Assembly (NCBI GenBank): GCA_002392655.1 | Contig: DGHK01000022.1 | Location: 1 to 17,655, forward strand | DNA: 17,655 nt | Origin: Lachnospiraceae bacterium UBA3850 | Lineage (GTDB): Bacteria > Bacillota > Clostridia > Lachnospirales > Lachnospiraceae | Direction of reading: 5' to 3' | Shown here: positions 1 through 6,848 of the stretch, piece by piece | How the letters are laid out: each line of letters begins with the position of its first letter | Position numbering within the stretch: position 1 is the first letter of the stretch | Position numbers and translations under genes: made by a program | The notes under the pieces: generated by a model | The model's input: only the letters and a program-made list of their open reading frames with translations | The model's database searches: none | Told to the model about the DNA's origin: nothing

Positions 1-239
1 GAAATCATTATAATGAAATATCTAAACAATGTAGAGAGAATAATGAAGCTGTAATTATTACAGTAAATGGTAGGGGAGATACAGTTTCTTTAGCATATGA
101 TGAATATAAGAGAATGAAAGCGAGAATTGAATTATTGGAAATTCTTGCTGAATCAGATGAAGATGTAAAGTACGGAAGAACTGCTCCGATAAAAGATACA
201 TTTGATGATTTAAGAAAAATGCTACGGGAGGATGTGTGA
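1..239 (+). CDS. Antitoxin, Phd/YefM family (5' end missing)
   Basis: This is the C-terminal part of a type II antitoxin; the window starts inside the codon matching Arg15 of the complete copy at 4339-4620. The first whole codon is at position 3 and the stop is at 237-239. The 78 readable residues differ from copy 2 at only six positions, all conservative or small (A/S, D/E, A/S, A/T, D/E, V/A). Phd/YefM antitoxins bind DNA through the N-terminal half and wrap the toxin with the acidic C-terminal tail. It would neutralise the ParE/RelE-like protein whose TTG start lies one base after its stop codon. Promoter and operator lie outside the window. Confidence 0.88.
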   Translation, partial: NHYNEISKQCRENNEAVIITVNGRGDTVSLAYDEYKRMKARIELLEILAESDEDVKYGRTAPIKDTFDDLRKMLREDV

Positions 240-240
240 T

Positions 241-558
241 TTGAAGTATGAAGTAATACGTACTGATACAGCGGATTCTCTTATCAGAAAGATCATTTTA
301 TATGTGGCAGAGAACTTTGGTAATAAAGTGGCTGAAGAAAAACTAGATGAACTTGAAAAGGCTATTATGGAGATTGGCAATAATCCATATATTGGTGAGT
401 CTCCGAGATATAATATATTAAGACGTCAAGGTTATAAAGTTTTGATAACTAAAATGGATCTGATTTTCTATAAAATTGATGAAGATAAGAAACAAGTAAT
501 TATTTATGCGGTAACAGATCAAAGACAGGATTATTTGAGTATTATTAGAGGCTTGTAG
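241..558 (+). CDS. ParE/RelE-superfamily toxin, copy 1
   Basis: This is a small basic toxin of about 105 aa in the plasmid-stabilisation (ParE/RelE) fold. Relatives either cleave ribosome-bound mRNA (RelE) or poison gyrase (ParE); the sequence alone does not say which. Visible family features are an N-terminal helical pair, the central segment NPYIGESPRYNILRRQGYKV and a C-terminal YAVTDQRQDY strand. I chose TTG at 241 because copy 2 has only this TTG, and GGGAGG lies 9 nt upstream. An upstream in-frame ATG at 232 directly abuts that Shine-Dalgarno sequence, so it is unlikely. The protein differs from copy 2 by one residue (Glu/Asp near the N-terminus). It is cotranscribed with the antitoxin and ends at the hairpin at 582-605. 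Confidence 0.88.
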   Translation: MKYEVIRTDTADSLIRKIILYVAENFGNKVAEEKLDELEKAIMEIGNNPYIGESPRYNILRRQGYKVLITKMDLIFYKIDEDKKQVIIYAVTDQRQDYLSIIRGL

Positions 559-581
559 TATCAGAAATTTGCAGAACAATT

Positions 582-605
582 AAGGACTGGCAACAGTCCT
601 TTTTT
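582..605 (+). terminator. Intrinsic terminator after toxin copy 1
   Basis: AAGGACTG (582-589) pairs with CAGTCCTT (594-601) around a GCAA tetraloop, and the T-run extends to 605. The same hairpin follows toxin copy 2. Confidence 0.9.
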
Positions 606-706
606 ATGTGACGTTTTTGTCTCATCATACCGTCTACAATGTGATATAGAAAGAACAAAGAAGAGAAGTCATATTGATTGGTAATCTTGCGAAAGGTGGA
701 AAAGAA

Positions 707-1978
707 ATGGGTAGATTTGAGAATGTCATTGGATATGAAGCAGTTAAGGAGCAATTGAATATGGCGTTGGATGCCATGCTTGAGGTTGAAAAATACAGAA
801 AACTCGGGGTTACAATACCAAAGGGAATCTTGTTAGATGGAGAACCTGGCGTTGGGAAGACGCTACTTGCGAAGGAATTTGTTGCAGAAAGCGGTCGAAA
901 AAGCTTTTTGATCAGGAAGAATAAAGCTGATGGTGTTTTTGTAGATTTTATAAGGGAGACGTTTGACGAGGCAGCAAATAATACACCATCTATTATCCTT
1001 CTCGATGATATGGATAAGTTTGCAAACGAGGATTCTTTTCATCGCAATGCAGAAGAATACGTTACGATTCAATCCTGCATAGATGATGTTAGGAACAAAG
1101 ATGTTTTTGTTATAGCTACTACGAACGATTTGCATATTATGCCTGATTCCCTTCTGAGGAGTGGAAGATTTGACTGGGTTTTTAGTTTGAATGTTCCGGA
1201 AGCTGAAGACTCAGAAAAGATTATTTCGTATTATTTAAAAGATAAACGTGTTGAGAGGGATGTTGATACTATGGAATTAGCAAGGTTTGCAAGGGGATAT
1301 TCCTGCGCAAGTCTTGAAAAGGTAGTTAATGATGCTGGATTGCATGCCGGATTTGAAGGACATGAGCTTATTAGTCAGACTGATTTGATACAGTCCATTC
1401 TTAGAACATTTTATGGCATGAAGTCGAATGATAAAACTATTCCAATGGCGATTCAGAAAAGGATAGCTGTTCATGAGGCAGGCCATGTCGTGATTTCAGA
1501 AATACTATATCCGGGTTCTGTTGATTTCGCATCTATCAGTTGCGGGTTTGGCTCGAAAGCTGAAGGATTTACTTCGTATATGCCCGATGAGGAAGAAGAT
1601 TATCTGTTTGAAGGATTGGAAAAACAAATAATGATTGCTTTGGGTGGAAAAGCTTCGGTGGAAGTGATCACAGGTGAGATCGATATGGGGGCAAACAGAG
1701 ATATGCATGATGCGTTTAATGCAGTTCGTAGGATTCTTGACGACCATACTTCGTATGATTTTGATTCGTGGTGTCATGGAAATGAAACTGCAGAAACTGT
1801 TTTTTCTAACTTAGATAGAGCAACAGGACTTGAGGTGTCTCGTTATTATAAAAAAGTCAAGCAACTTCTTATTCAGAATAGGGAGTTTCTGGAAGCTGTT
1901 GTTGAAGCGCTATATGAGAAGAAAACAATTTCATACAAGGATTTGGAGCAGATATCGGCATTACGGAAAAGTGCTTAG
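707..1978 (+). CDS. Soluble FtsH-like AAA+ ATPase with M41 zinc-metallopeptidase domain
   Basis: This 423-aa protein fuses an AAA+ ATPase to an M41-type peptidase, as in FtsH, but lacks FtsH's two N-terminal membrane helices and starts directly at the ATPase domain. Walker A is GEPGVGKT (45-52). Walker B is LLDDMD (98-103), with Asp where FtsH has the catalytic Glu. A second-region-of-homology stretch ends in RSGRFD (151-156), supplying arginine fingers. The zinc site is HEAGH (256-260), with a likely third ligand Asp332 in GANRD. It should unfold and degrade cytosolic proteins using ATP. ATG 707 is preferred because AGGTGG sits 7 nt upstream; a TTG at 674 would add 11 residues with no good ribosome site. 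It heads an apparent operon lying between the two toxin-antitoxin repeats, and its substrate is unknown. Confidence 0.88.
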   Translation: MGRFENVIGYEAVKEQLNMALDAMLEVEKYRKLGVTIPKGILLDGEPGVGKTLLAKEFVAESGRKSFLIRKNKADGVFVDFIRETFDEAANNTPSIILLDDMDKFANEDSFHRNAEEYVTIQSCIDDVRNKDVFVIATTNDLHIMPDSLLRSGRFDWVFSLNVPEAEDSEKIISYYLKDKRVERDVDTMELARFARGYSCASLEKVVNDAGLHAGFEGHELISQTDLIQSILRTFYGMKSNDKTIPMAIQKRIAVHEAGHVVISEILYPGSVDFASISCGFGSKAEGFTSYMPDEEEDYLFEGLEKQIMIALGGKASVEVITGEIDMGANRDMHDAFNAVRRILDDHTSYDFDSWCHGNETAETVFSNLDRATGLEVSRYYKKVKQLLIQNREFLEAVVEALYEKKTISYKDLEQISALRKSA

Positions 1979-2052
1979 GTGTTGCTGGATAACATGAGGG
2001 TTAGAAAAGAATAAAGTGATGGCTGAGTAAATAGATTAAAGAGGTGTTTATA

Positions 2053-2418
2053 ATGTCAATTCTGAATAAACCAATATATATGATTATGGTCTGTACTAAA
2101 TTAGAAGAAAAGGTTTATGAACATGTTGAAGATGATGGAACAACTACATTAATTCCTTCAGGGCTTGTGACATGCGGTGATACTGATGTAGTTGGCTTCT
2201 ATTTCGAAAAGGAAGAGGCTATTGAAGATGTTGAGGCAAATGCATGTGATATAAATGAGACCATATATAAGTATGCAGTTATTGAAGAAATCTATTCGGG
2301 ATTATATCCCATTTCAGATAATCGATGGATTTTTGAATTTGATAGAGATTCTGAAATATATGTTCAAATTGACGAGCCTGAGATTTTAAAAAAGTATTTG
2401 GTTTTAACAATGAGATAA
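2053..2418 (+). CDS. Unknown protein, 121 aa
   Basis: I do not recognise this family. The protein is acidic and soluble, with no signal peptide and no clear membrane segment, although residues 7-15 (PIYMIMVCT) are hydrophobic like a buried strand. It alternates short beta-like hydrophobic runs with acidic stretches and ends in KYLVLTMR. ATG 2053 is chosen because GAGGTG lies 6 nt upstream; a GTG at 2044 would use the ribosome site itself as coding sequence. It lies 74 bp after the M41 protease gene and 20 bp before the next gene, so cotranscription is likely. It could be a partner or regulator of its neighbours, but nothing in the sequence shows this. Confidence 0.7.
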   Translation: MSILNKPIYMIMVCTKLEEKVYEHVEDDGTTTLIPSGLVTCGDTDVVGFYFEKEEAIEDVEANACDINETIYKYAVIEEIYSGLYPISDNRWIFEFDRDSEIYVQIDEPEILKKYLVLTMR

Positions 2419-2438
2419 AAGTGCTGGAGGAGATATGT

Positions 2439-3632
2439 ATGAAAGTATTTTGTAATGGTGCTTGGATGTCCTGTGGTAGAGAAAACATAATAACTCATAA
2501 AATAGACGAATACATTTCGGCTCAATCAGACATTTTCGTATCTGATTATAATTACGGAGATTATGAGATGCAGAAGTATTTATTTGATAAAGACTACAAA
2601 AATGTGACAATAGTTTTTATGAGAAATTCTGATGAGTATGATGAGTGGCCTAGAAAGAATTTGGGGGAATGGCCTTATAGGATGTTTCTTCGTAGACAGT
2701 ATGAATACAGTCTTGATCCTTTAATTGATTGTACTATGGCTGAGGAATGTGATGAAGGTTTTTTTGCCTGGGATGGAAATGATATTGATGTATTTGTATC
2801 AATGCTGGCATTTCTCGGGTGTGGTAAAAAGTGTTCTATATATAACACTAAAAGTGGAGATATTAAGGTTATTAACAGGATTGAGGATCTGCAGTCATAT
2901 ATAATGGGCGATAGAAATGATAAGGACAAAAGTGGCACCAAATTGTTTCATGGTGATGTCGTTGATCTGGAGGTGTTAGCTGGTTATAAGGATACCTTAG
3001 GGGAAATGATGGATCTCATATTGGAGAATAGTGGGGAGAAACTTTACAAGAATGACTTTAAGAAAACAATCTGCAAGTCTAAATTATCCTTAAATGAGAA
3101 AGAGAAAATAGTTAAACTACTTTCCGAAAAAGAAGATATTTTTGGTGAGCTTATAGGAAAAGTTATTGAATGGAATTCTACTGAAGATAATATAGATAAA
3201 ATGAGACAGGTACTCATGAATACATATGAACATTCTTTTCGGAATGCGAATGGTGACCTTAGTATTGCTAAATCTTGGATAGAAGGTGCAGATGGTAGTG
3301 ATGATGATATTGTCATGTATTTGTGGGAACGATATGAGGACAATAGAATTATTGGAAAAAATAAATATTTACCGGTTGGTATGTATGCTGATATAGAAGA
3401 AGCTTTATACTATCTGGAAACTATGACTTCGAATGGTGGAATGATAGAGGTATGGGAAAGACGTAGAGAAGATGATTGTATAGTTTATTTTGATCATCTT
3501 ATATCATTTTATTCAGATGATACTGAATTGAACGGGTTTCAATTTATGAGAAAGAGTCATATCAATGACCATGATCCTTTTGAACCGGAAACGTACGTTA
3601 GTAAAAATGATCATTATATGTATGTGCAATAG
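2439..3632 (+). CDS. Unknown protein, 397 aa, possible SLOG/Rossmann-like N-terminal domain
   Basis: The first 145 or so residues resemble, from memory, a Rossmann-like SLOG-type family. The layout is a glycine/aspartate turn (SDYNYGDYEMQKYL), then YKNVTIVF, then NLGEW, then TMAEECDEGFFAWDG, then a strand GKKCSIYN. In relatives the first turn is closer to GDxxGxD and is thought to bind nucleotide; here the glycines are partly replaced, so binding may be altered. The rest is mostly helical and charged, with no motif I recognise. ATG 2439 follows GGAGGAG at a good distance; the GTG at 2421 would add six residues and overlap that site. It sits 10 bp upstream of the phosphatase-like gene in the same operon. 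The domain call is tentative; the gene itself is secure. Confidence 0.72.
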   Translation: MKVFCNGAWMSCGRENIITHKIDEYISAQSDIFVSDYNYGDYEMQKYLFDKDYKNVTIVFMRNSDEYDEWPRKNLGEWPYRMFLRRQYEYSLDPLIDCTMAEECDEGFFAWDGNDIDVFVSMLAFLGCGKKCSIYNTKSGDIKVINRIEDLQSYIMGDRNDKDKSGTKLFHGDVVDLEVLAGYKDTLGEMMDLILENSGEKLYKNDFKKTICKSKLSLNEKEKIVKLLSEKEDIFGELIGKVIEWNSTEDNIDKMRQVLMNTYEHSFRNANGDLSIAKSWIEGADGSDDDIVMYLWERYEDNRIIGKNKYLPVGMYADIEEALYYLETMTSNGGMIEVWERRREDDCIVYFDHLISFYSDDTELNGFQFMRKSHINDHDPFEPETYVSKNDHYMYVQ

Positions 3633-3642
3633 GAAGTAAAAA

Positions 3643-4176
3643 ATGAATGAGTATATAAATAAATATGTGATTCATATTCTGGCAGTTACTGCAATATCAG
3701 AGACCGTTTTTGATATTCCTTTGGAGAATTGCGCAATGATAACTCTTACAACACGAACTCCACCTGCGCTAAAAAGAATAAAAATACGAAAACTTGTTGT
3801 GGATATCCAAGATGTTGAGGATACAGAACTATATGGTGCATTTACGAGCGAACACGCCAGGACGATTATAAAGTTTATTCATAGTCTTCCGGAAAATATT
3901 ACTGATTTATATATTTGCTGCTCCAAGGGCGGTTCTCGGAGTACGGGGTGTGCAGCTGCCTTAATGCTCATGTCGGGAAGAAGTGATGATGATGTGTGGA
4001 AGAACCCATACTATACACCAAATTTTCTGGTTTTTAGAGAAATGTGCCGGGAGTTCGGTATTGATATGCCAGATGAAGCGGTTGAAGAAAGATTGAGAAT
4101 AAATGATGAGGCGTTTAGAAATGCTCAGAAGAATAAAAATGGAGGGAAGTATGAACGGTGGCAGATTCTTTGGTGA
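3643..4176 (+). CDS. Cysteine-dependent (PTP/DSP-like) phosphatase family protein
   Basis: This 177-aa protein carries the CX5R phosphate-binding loop of protein tyrosine/dual-specificity phosphatases: Cys93-SKGGS-Arg99-Ser100 after a hydrophobic strand (DLYICC), followed by a helix rich in Ala and Leu. The residue before the catalytic Cys, usually His, is Cys92 here. An acidic stretch at 54-61 (DIQDVEDT) could supply the general acid. It is probably cytosolic; it has no signal peptide. It starts 10 bp after the preceding gene and is the last full-length gene before the second toxin-antitoxin copy. It could dephosphorylate protein or nucleotide substrates, or act as a modification enzyme of the island. 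The family call is reasonable, the substrate unknown. Confidence 0.7.
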   Translation: MNEYINKYVIHILAVTAISETVFDIPLENCAMITLTTRTPPALKRIKIRKLVVDIQDVEDTELYGAFTSEHARTIIKFIHSLPENITDLYICCSKGGSRSTGCAAALMLMSGRSDDDVWKNPYYTPNFLVFREMCREFGIDMPDEAVEERLRINDEAFRNAQKNKNGGKYERWQILW

Positions 4177-4249
4177 GTTTGATAAATACTTTGTACCATA
4201 TGAGAGGGGGACGAGAGTATTAGAGATTTTACTAGCTATAATTTTATAG
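4151..4249 (+). CDS. Small ORF, 32 aa, possibly a truncated gene start
   Basis: An ATG at 4151 preceded by GGAGGGAAG opens a 32-codon frame (begins MNGGRFFGEFDKYF) ending in TAG at 4247-4249. It overlaps the 3' end of the phosphatase-like gene by 26 bp. The strong ribosome site and ordinary amino-acid composition suggest either a genuine small protein or the 5' remnant of a longer gene interrupted near the toxin-antitoxin copy. I recognise no family. Confidence 0.35.
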   Translation: MNGGRFFGEFDKYFVPYERGTRVLEILLAIIL

Positions 4250-4281
4250 AAGATGCTATGCAGACATTTATAACATTATTA

Positions 4282-4309
4282 TTGCCATATAGGCATATTA
4301 TGATATAAT
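4282..4309 (+). promoter_or_regulatory. Promoter of toxin-antitoxin copy 2
   Basis: TTGCCA (4282-4287) and a perfect TATAAT (4304-4309) are separated by 16 bp, 30 bp upstream of the antitoxin ATG. The -10 box lies inside the palindrome at 4288-4318, as expected for autorepression. Confidence 0.75.
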
Positions 4310-4318
4310 ATGTCTATA
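4288..4318. promoter_or_regulatory. Palindromic operator over the toxin-antitoxin promoter
   Basis: The 14-nt arms TATAGGCATATTAT (4288-4301) and ATAATATGTCTATA (4305-4318) are inverted repeats with one mismatch around a 3-nt centre. The site spans the promoter -10 box. Phd/YefM antitoxins repress their own operons by binding such palindromes, so this is the likely operator. Confidence 0.72.
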
Positions 4319-4338
4319 TAATCCGAGGAGGTGATGAT

Positions 4339-4620
4339 ATGCTGGCGATTCAGGAAAGCATTAGGCCATCAGCAGATTTGAGAAATCACTATAATGAAAT
4401 ATCTAAACAGTGTAGAGAGAATAATGAGGCTGTGATTATTACGGTAAATGGTAGAGGCGATACCGTTTCTTTGTCATATGAAGAGTATAAGAGGATGAAA
4501 TCGAGAATTGAATTATTGGAGATACTTACTGAATCAGATGAGGATGTTAAGTATGGAAGAACGGCTCCGATAAAAGACACATTTGATGATTTAAGAAAAA
4601 TGCTAAGGGAGGAAGCGTGA
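4339..4620 (+). CDS. Antitoxin, Phd/YefM family, copy 2
   Basis: This complete 93-aa antitoxin has the Phd/YefM layout: an N-terminal DNA-binding and dimerisation part containing RPSADLRNHYNEIS (9-22), the strand EAVIITVNGRGDTVSLS, then helices and an acidic tail (KDTFDDLRKMLREEA) expected to wrap the toxin. ATG 4339 follows an excellent GAGGAGGTG site. Its promoter and palindromic operator lie directly upstream, consistent with autorepression by the antitoxin or the toxin-antitoxin complex. The toxin TTG start lies one base after its stop. It would neutralise the adjacent toxin. Because copy 1 is so similar, cross-neutralisation is plausible. Confidence 0.92.
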   Translation: MLAIQESIRPSADLRNHYNEISKQCRENNEAVIITVNGRGDTVSLSYEEYKRMKSRIELLEILTESDEDVKYGRTAPIKDTFDDLRKMLREEA

Positions 4621-4621
4621 T

Positions 4622-4939
4622 TTGAAGTATGATGTAATACGTACTGACACAGCGGATTCTCTTATCAGAAAGATCATTTTATATGTTGCAGAGAACTTTG
4701 GTAATAAAGTGGCTGAAGAAAAACTAGATGAACTTGAAAAGGCTATTATGGAGATTGGTAATAATCCATATATTGGTGAGTCTCCGAGATATAATATATT
4801 AAGACGTCAAGGTTATAAAGTTTTGATAACTAAAATGGATCTGATTTTCTATAAGATTGATGAAGATAAGAAACAAGTAATTATTTATGCGGTAACAGAT
4901 CAAAGACAGGATTATTTGAGTATTATTAGAGGCTTGTAG
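4622..4939 (+). CDS. ParE/RelE-superfamily toxin, copy 2
   Basis: This 105-aa toxin is almost identical to the copy at 241-558; the only change is Asp for Glu at residue 4. The only start consistent with its length is TTG at 4622, one base after the antitoxin stop, with GGGAGG 9 nt upstream. A weak start right after the antitoxin would keep toxin below antitoxin, as usual in type II systems. The fold assignment rests on the C-terminal YAVTDQRQDY and the central RRQGYKVLI strand; whether the target is mRNA at the ribosome (RelE) or gyrase (ParE) is undecided. An intrinsic terminator follows at 4963-4987. Confidence 0.9.
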   Translation: MKYDVIRTDTADSLIRKIILYVAENFGNKVAEEKLDELEKAIMEIGNNPYIGESPRYNILRRQGYKVLITKMDLIFYKIDEDKKQVIIYAVTDQRQDYLSIIRGL

Positions 4940-4962
4940 TATCAGAAATTTGCAGAATAATT

Positions 4963-4987
4963 AAGGACTGGCAACAGTCCTTTTTTT
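4963..4987 (+). terminator. Intrinsic terminator after toxin copy 2
   Basis: AAGGACTG (4963-4970), GCAA loop, CAGTCCTT (4975-4982), with an uninterrupted T-run at 4981-4987. Same hairpin as after copy 1, with one more T. Confidence 0.9.
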
Positions 4988-5123
4988 ATGTGACGTTTTT
5001 GTCTCATCATACCGTCTACTATGTGATATAGAAAGAACGAGAAGAATAATGGACTAAACGAGGATGAGACAAATCTTTATAAAGAAAAAGAAAAACATGA
5101 TGAAGACGAGGAATAATATTTAT

Positions 5124-5528
5124 ATGAATAAAGCTAAGGATATGAATATAGGAATTGCAAAGTTTTATAACAAAGAAGACTGTAAGGATTTCAAAATCGT
5201 AGATATTCCGGATGAAGCTCAGTGGCGGATGGATTTGTATCTTTCGGTTATTATCAGGGACTATCTTAGAACGTTTATTAAGAATACGCCTGCAATTGGT
5301 AATTGTGTTATTTCAGATAAGAGTCCGCTATATCAAGCGACTGATGATGACTGGAGAAAATGGAAAAGTCTGGTTAACTCGGTGGCAGATGAGTTTGATG
5401 ATTTAGTTGAACTTATAAGAGCGGTGGATGAAGCAGGTAACACATCGGATTTGTATATTATAAAGAAAGAGTTACAAAACAAAGCATTTGCTGATCTGGC
5501 ATATATTTATGATGATTTATGTTGGTAG
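5124..5528 (+). CDS. Unknown protein, 134 aa
   Basis: I recognise no family. The protein is predicted to be mostly helical and rich in acidic residues (for example DDDWRKWKSLVNSVADEFDD), with no signal peptide or membrane helix. ATG 5124 is preferred because GACGAGGAA lies 11 nt upstream. The open frame runs further up to ATG 5064, but that would add a lysine-rich stretch with no usable ribosome site. It is the first gene after the second toxin-antitoxin copy and is followed 22 bp later by another unknown gene, so the two probably form a small operon. Position and composition fit accessory-island cargo; function is not assigned. Confidence 0.6.
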   Translation: MNKAKDMNIGIAKFYNKEDCKDFKIVDIPDEAQWRMDLYLSVIIRDYLRTFIKNTPAIGNCVISDKSPLYQATDDDWRKWKSLVNSVADEFDDLVELIRAVDEAGNTSDLYIIKKELQNKAFADLAYIYDDLCW

Positions 5529-5550
5529 ATAAAACCTGAAGGAGATCAAT

Positions 5551-5943
5551 ATGGATTCATTTGGTGAAGCTTGGTTATTAGATAAAATGGGCAACTGTAT
5601 AGATGTATATGCTCATCCTTCGGAGTCATTTGAATTTGAAAGCGTAGTAGATATAGTTTCGAAGTATGGCTCAGAAGTAGATAAAAAGAATTGCGAAGAA
5701 TGGAAGGTCACAAAATCGGAATCTTCAAAAAAGGCTATTCTCTATTCTTATAACCATAATTGGTTCAAGGTGAGACTTTGGAAGGATAATAAACTGACAT
5801 TTAGAATTACTTCAATTAATTTTGATTGGGAGCCGGTGATTGTAGGATTTCTAAAAACACACCCATACCTAAAATATGCCAGTATATCAGTCTCTGATCA
5901 ACATGGTGCTGATAAGGGCTTGGATGTAAAGCTGGAGCTATGA
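5551..5943 (+). CDS. Unknown protein, 130 aa
   Basis: I cannot name this family. The N-terminus GEAWLLDKMGNCIDVYAHPSE reads like two beta strands and a turn; the middle is charged and helical; WFKVRLWKDNKLTFRI is a clear beta hairpin near residues 72-87. The overall look is a small soluble alpha/beta protein. The start at 5551 follows AAGGAGATCA, a strong ribosome site. It lies 22 bp downstream of the previous unknown gene and 58 bp before the phosphatase gene. It is the last AT-rich gene of the island before composition shifts to that of the core genes. Confidence 0.7.
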   Translation: MDSFGEAWLLDKMGNCIDVYAHPSESFEFESVVDIVSKYGSEVDKKNCEEWKVTKSESSKKAILYSYNHNWFKVRLWKDNKLTFRITSINFDWEPVIVGFLKTHPYLKYASISVSDQHGADKGLDVKLEL

Positions 5944-6001
5944 TATTATTAAAAAAGAGGTGGAAAGTTTATTCGGGAGATGGAGAGTTTAAAGGAACCA
6001 A

Positions 6002-6721
6002 ATGAGCACATACGTATTATCCGACATACACGGCGAATATGGAAAATTCATGAAGATGCTTGAGAAACTGCATTTCTCTGATGAGGACACTCTGTATGTT
6101 CTTGGAGATGTGGTTGACAGAGGACCTGAGCCAATTAAGATCCTGATGGAGATGATGAAATATCCGAACATCATTCCAATCATGGGTAATCATGAGGTAA
6201 TGGCGCTGCCTTGTCTCAGGTTTCTTTTGAATGAGATAACGGATCAGTTCATTATCGATGTATCGAAGGATCCGACGTTGTTTTATGCATTCCTTGACTG
6301 GACCAATAACGGATGTGAGACAACTTTAGCTGAATTTAGGAGGCTTTCACCTGAGGACAGGGAAGTGGTGCTTGATTATATAGGCGAGTTCAGACTGTTC
6401 GAGACTCTGGAAATAAATGATGACAAGTTTATACTTGTTCACGGTGGGTTAGGTAACTTCTCGAAGGACAAGAAGCTGGAGGATTATTCGATAGATGAGA
6501 TCGTTTGGACCAGGCCGGATTATGATGTTCCGTACTTTGATGATAAGTATGTGATAACCGGACATACGCCAACTCAATATATAGATCAAAATGACAGGCC
6601 GGGATACATTTTCAGAAAGAATAATCATATAGCAATCGACTGCGGAGCCTGCCATCCGACGGGGCGTTTAGCCGCTATTTGTCTTGAATCCGGAGAGGAC
6701 TTTTACGTAGAAGAATCATGA
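6002..6721 (+). CDS. PPP-superfamily metallophosphoesterase (Ser/Thr phosphatase or dinucleoside-polyphosphatase type)
   Basis: This 239-aa enzyme shows the full calcineurin-like/PPP metal-binding set in order: DIHG (8-11), GDVVDRG (35-41), GNHE (62-65), His147 in HGG and His188 in GHTP. These place two metal ions for hydrolysis of phosphoesters. Length and motifs fit bacterial PrpE/lambda-phosphatase/ApaH-like enzymes, which remove phosphate from Ser/Thr residues or cleave dinucleoside polyphosphates; the sequence does not separate these. Start ATG 6002 follows AAAGGA. The gene ends at a strong terminator (6724-6757), so it is not cotranscribed with the EF-G-like gene. It appears complete. 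Confidence 0.88.
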   Translation: MSTYVLSDIHGEYGKFMKMLEKLHFSDEDTLYVLGDVVDRGPEPIKILMEMMKYPNIIPIMGNHEVMALPCLRFLLNEITDQFIIDVSKDPTLFYAFLDWTNNGCETTLAEFRRLSPEDREVVLDYIGEFRLFETLEINDDKFILVHGGLGNFSKDKKLEDYSIDEIVWTRPDYDVPYFDDKYVITGHTPTQYIDQNDRPGYIFRKNNHIAIDCGACHPTGRLAAICLESGEDFYVEES

Positions 6722-6723
6722 GT

Positions 6724-6757
6724 AAACACACGCAAATTCAGTGCGTGTGTTTTTTTC
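6724..6757 (+). terminator. Strong intrinsic terminator after the metallophosphatase
   Basis: AAACACACGC (6724-6733) pairs perfectly with GCGTGTGTTT (6743-6752) around a 9-nt loop, with eight T at 6750-6757. Confidence 0.93.
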
Positions 6758-6795
6758 GTAGATAATAATTTCAAGATGATATTCTCAGCTATCTA

Positions 6796-6804
6796 TGGTA
6801 TAAT
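6796..6804 (+). promoter_or_regulatory. Extended -10 promoter for the EF-G-like gene
   Basis: TGGTATAAT matches the extended -10 consensus TGnTATAAT, 44 bp upstream of the ATG at 6849. No good -35 is visible at 17 bp, so the TG extension probably matters. Confidence 0.6.
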
Positions 6805-6848
6805 TGAAGACGGGTTTACAACTTGACTAAAATATTGGAGGTGTTTAC

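Larger units (their letters stand above)
1..656. repeat. Direct repeat copy 1 (toxin-antitoxin module, truncated by window edge)
   Basis: This segment matches 4382-5038 in the same orientation, base for base apart from scattered substitutions and one extra T in the terminator T-run of copy 2. It covers most of the antitoxin gene, the whole toxin gene, the terminator and about 50 bp of 3' flank, and similarity stops after the shared bases GAAAGAAC. The left end lies outside the window. Substitutions are denser in the antitoxin half than in the toxin half. No transposase or terminal inverted repeats are seen at its edges, so it looks like a segmental duplication or a recombination product rather than an insertion sequence. 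Confidence 0.93.
4382..5038. repeat. Direct repeat copy 2 (toxin-antitoxin module)
   Basis: Second copy of the segment at 1-656, same orientation, offset by 4381 bp plus one T. It carries the antitoxin from codon 15 on, the toxin, the terminator and the 3' flank through GAAAGAAC. Homologous recombination between the copies would excise about 4.4 kb containing the M41 protease, unknown and phosphatase-like genes as a circle and leave one toxin-antitoxin copy. Confidence 0.93.

Noticed and set aside
606..656. Promoter within the conserved repeat 3' flank (TTGTCT and TGTGATATA)
   Set aside because: The -10 match is 3/6 and the spacer is 20 bp. It could drive downstream cargo but is too weak to list as a feature.
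1..5038. Composite transposon
   Set aside because: The repeats contain only toxin-antitoxin genes; no transposase, integrase or terminal inverted repeats are found in the window.
5212..5406. Alternative + strand frame inside the 134-aa unknown gene
   Set aside because: It lies entirely within another frame and has no separate ribosome site; the composition is unlike a real protein.
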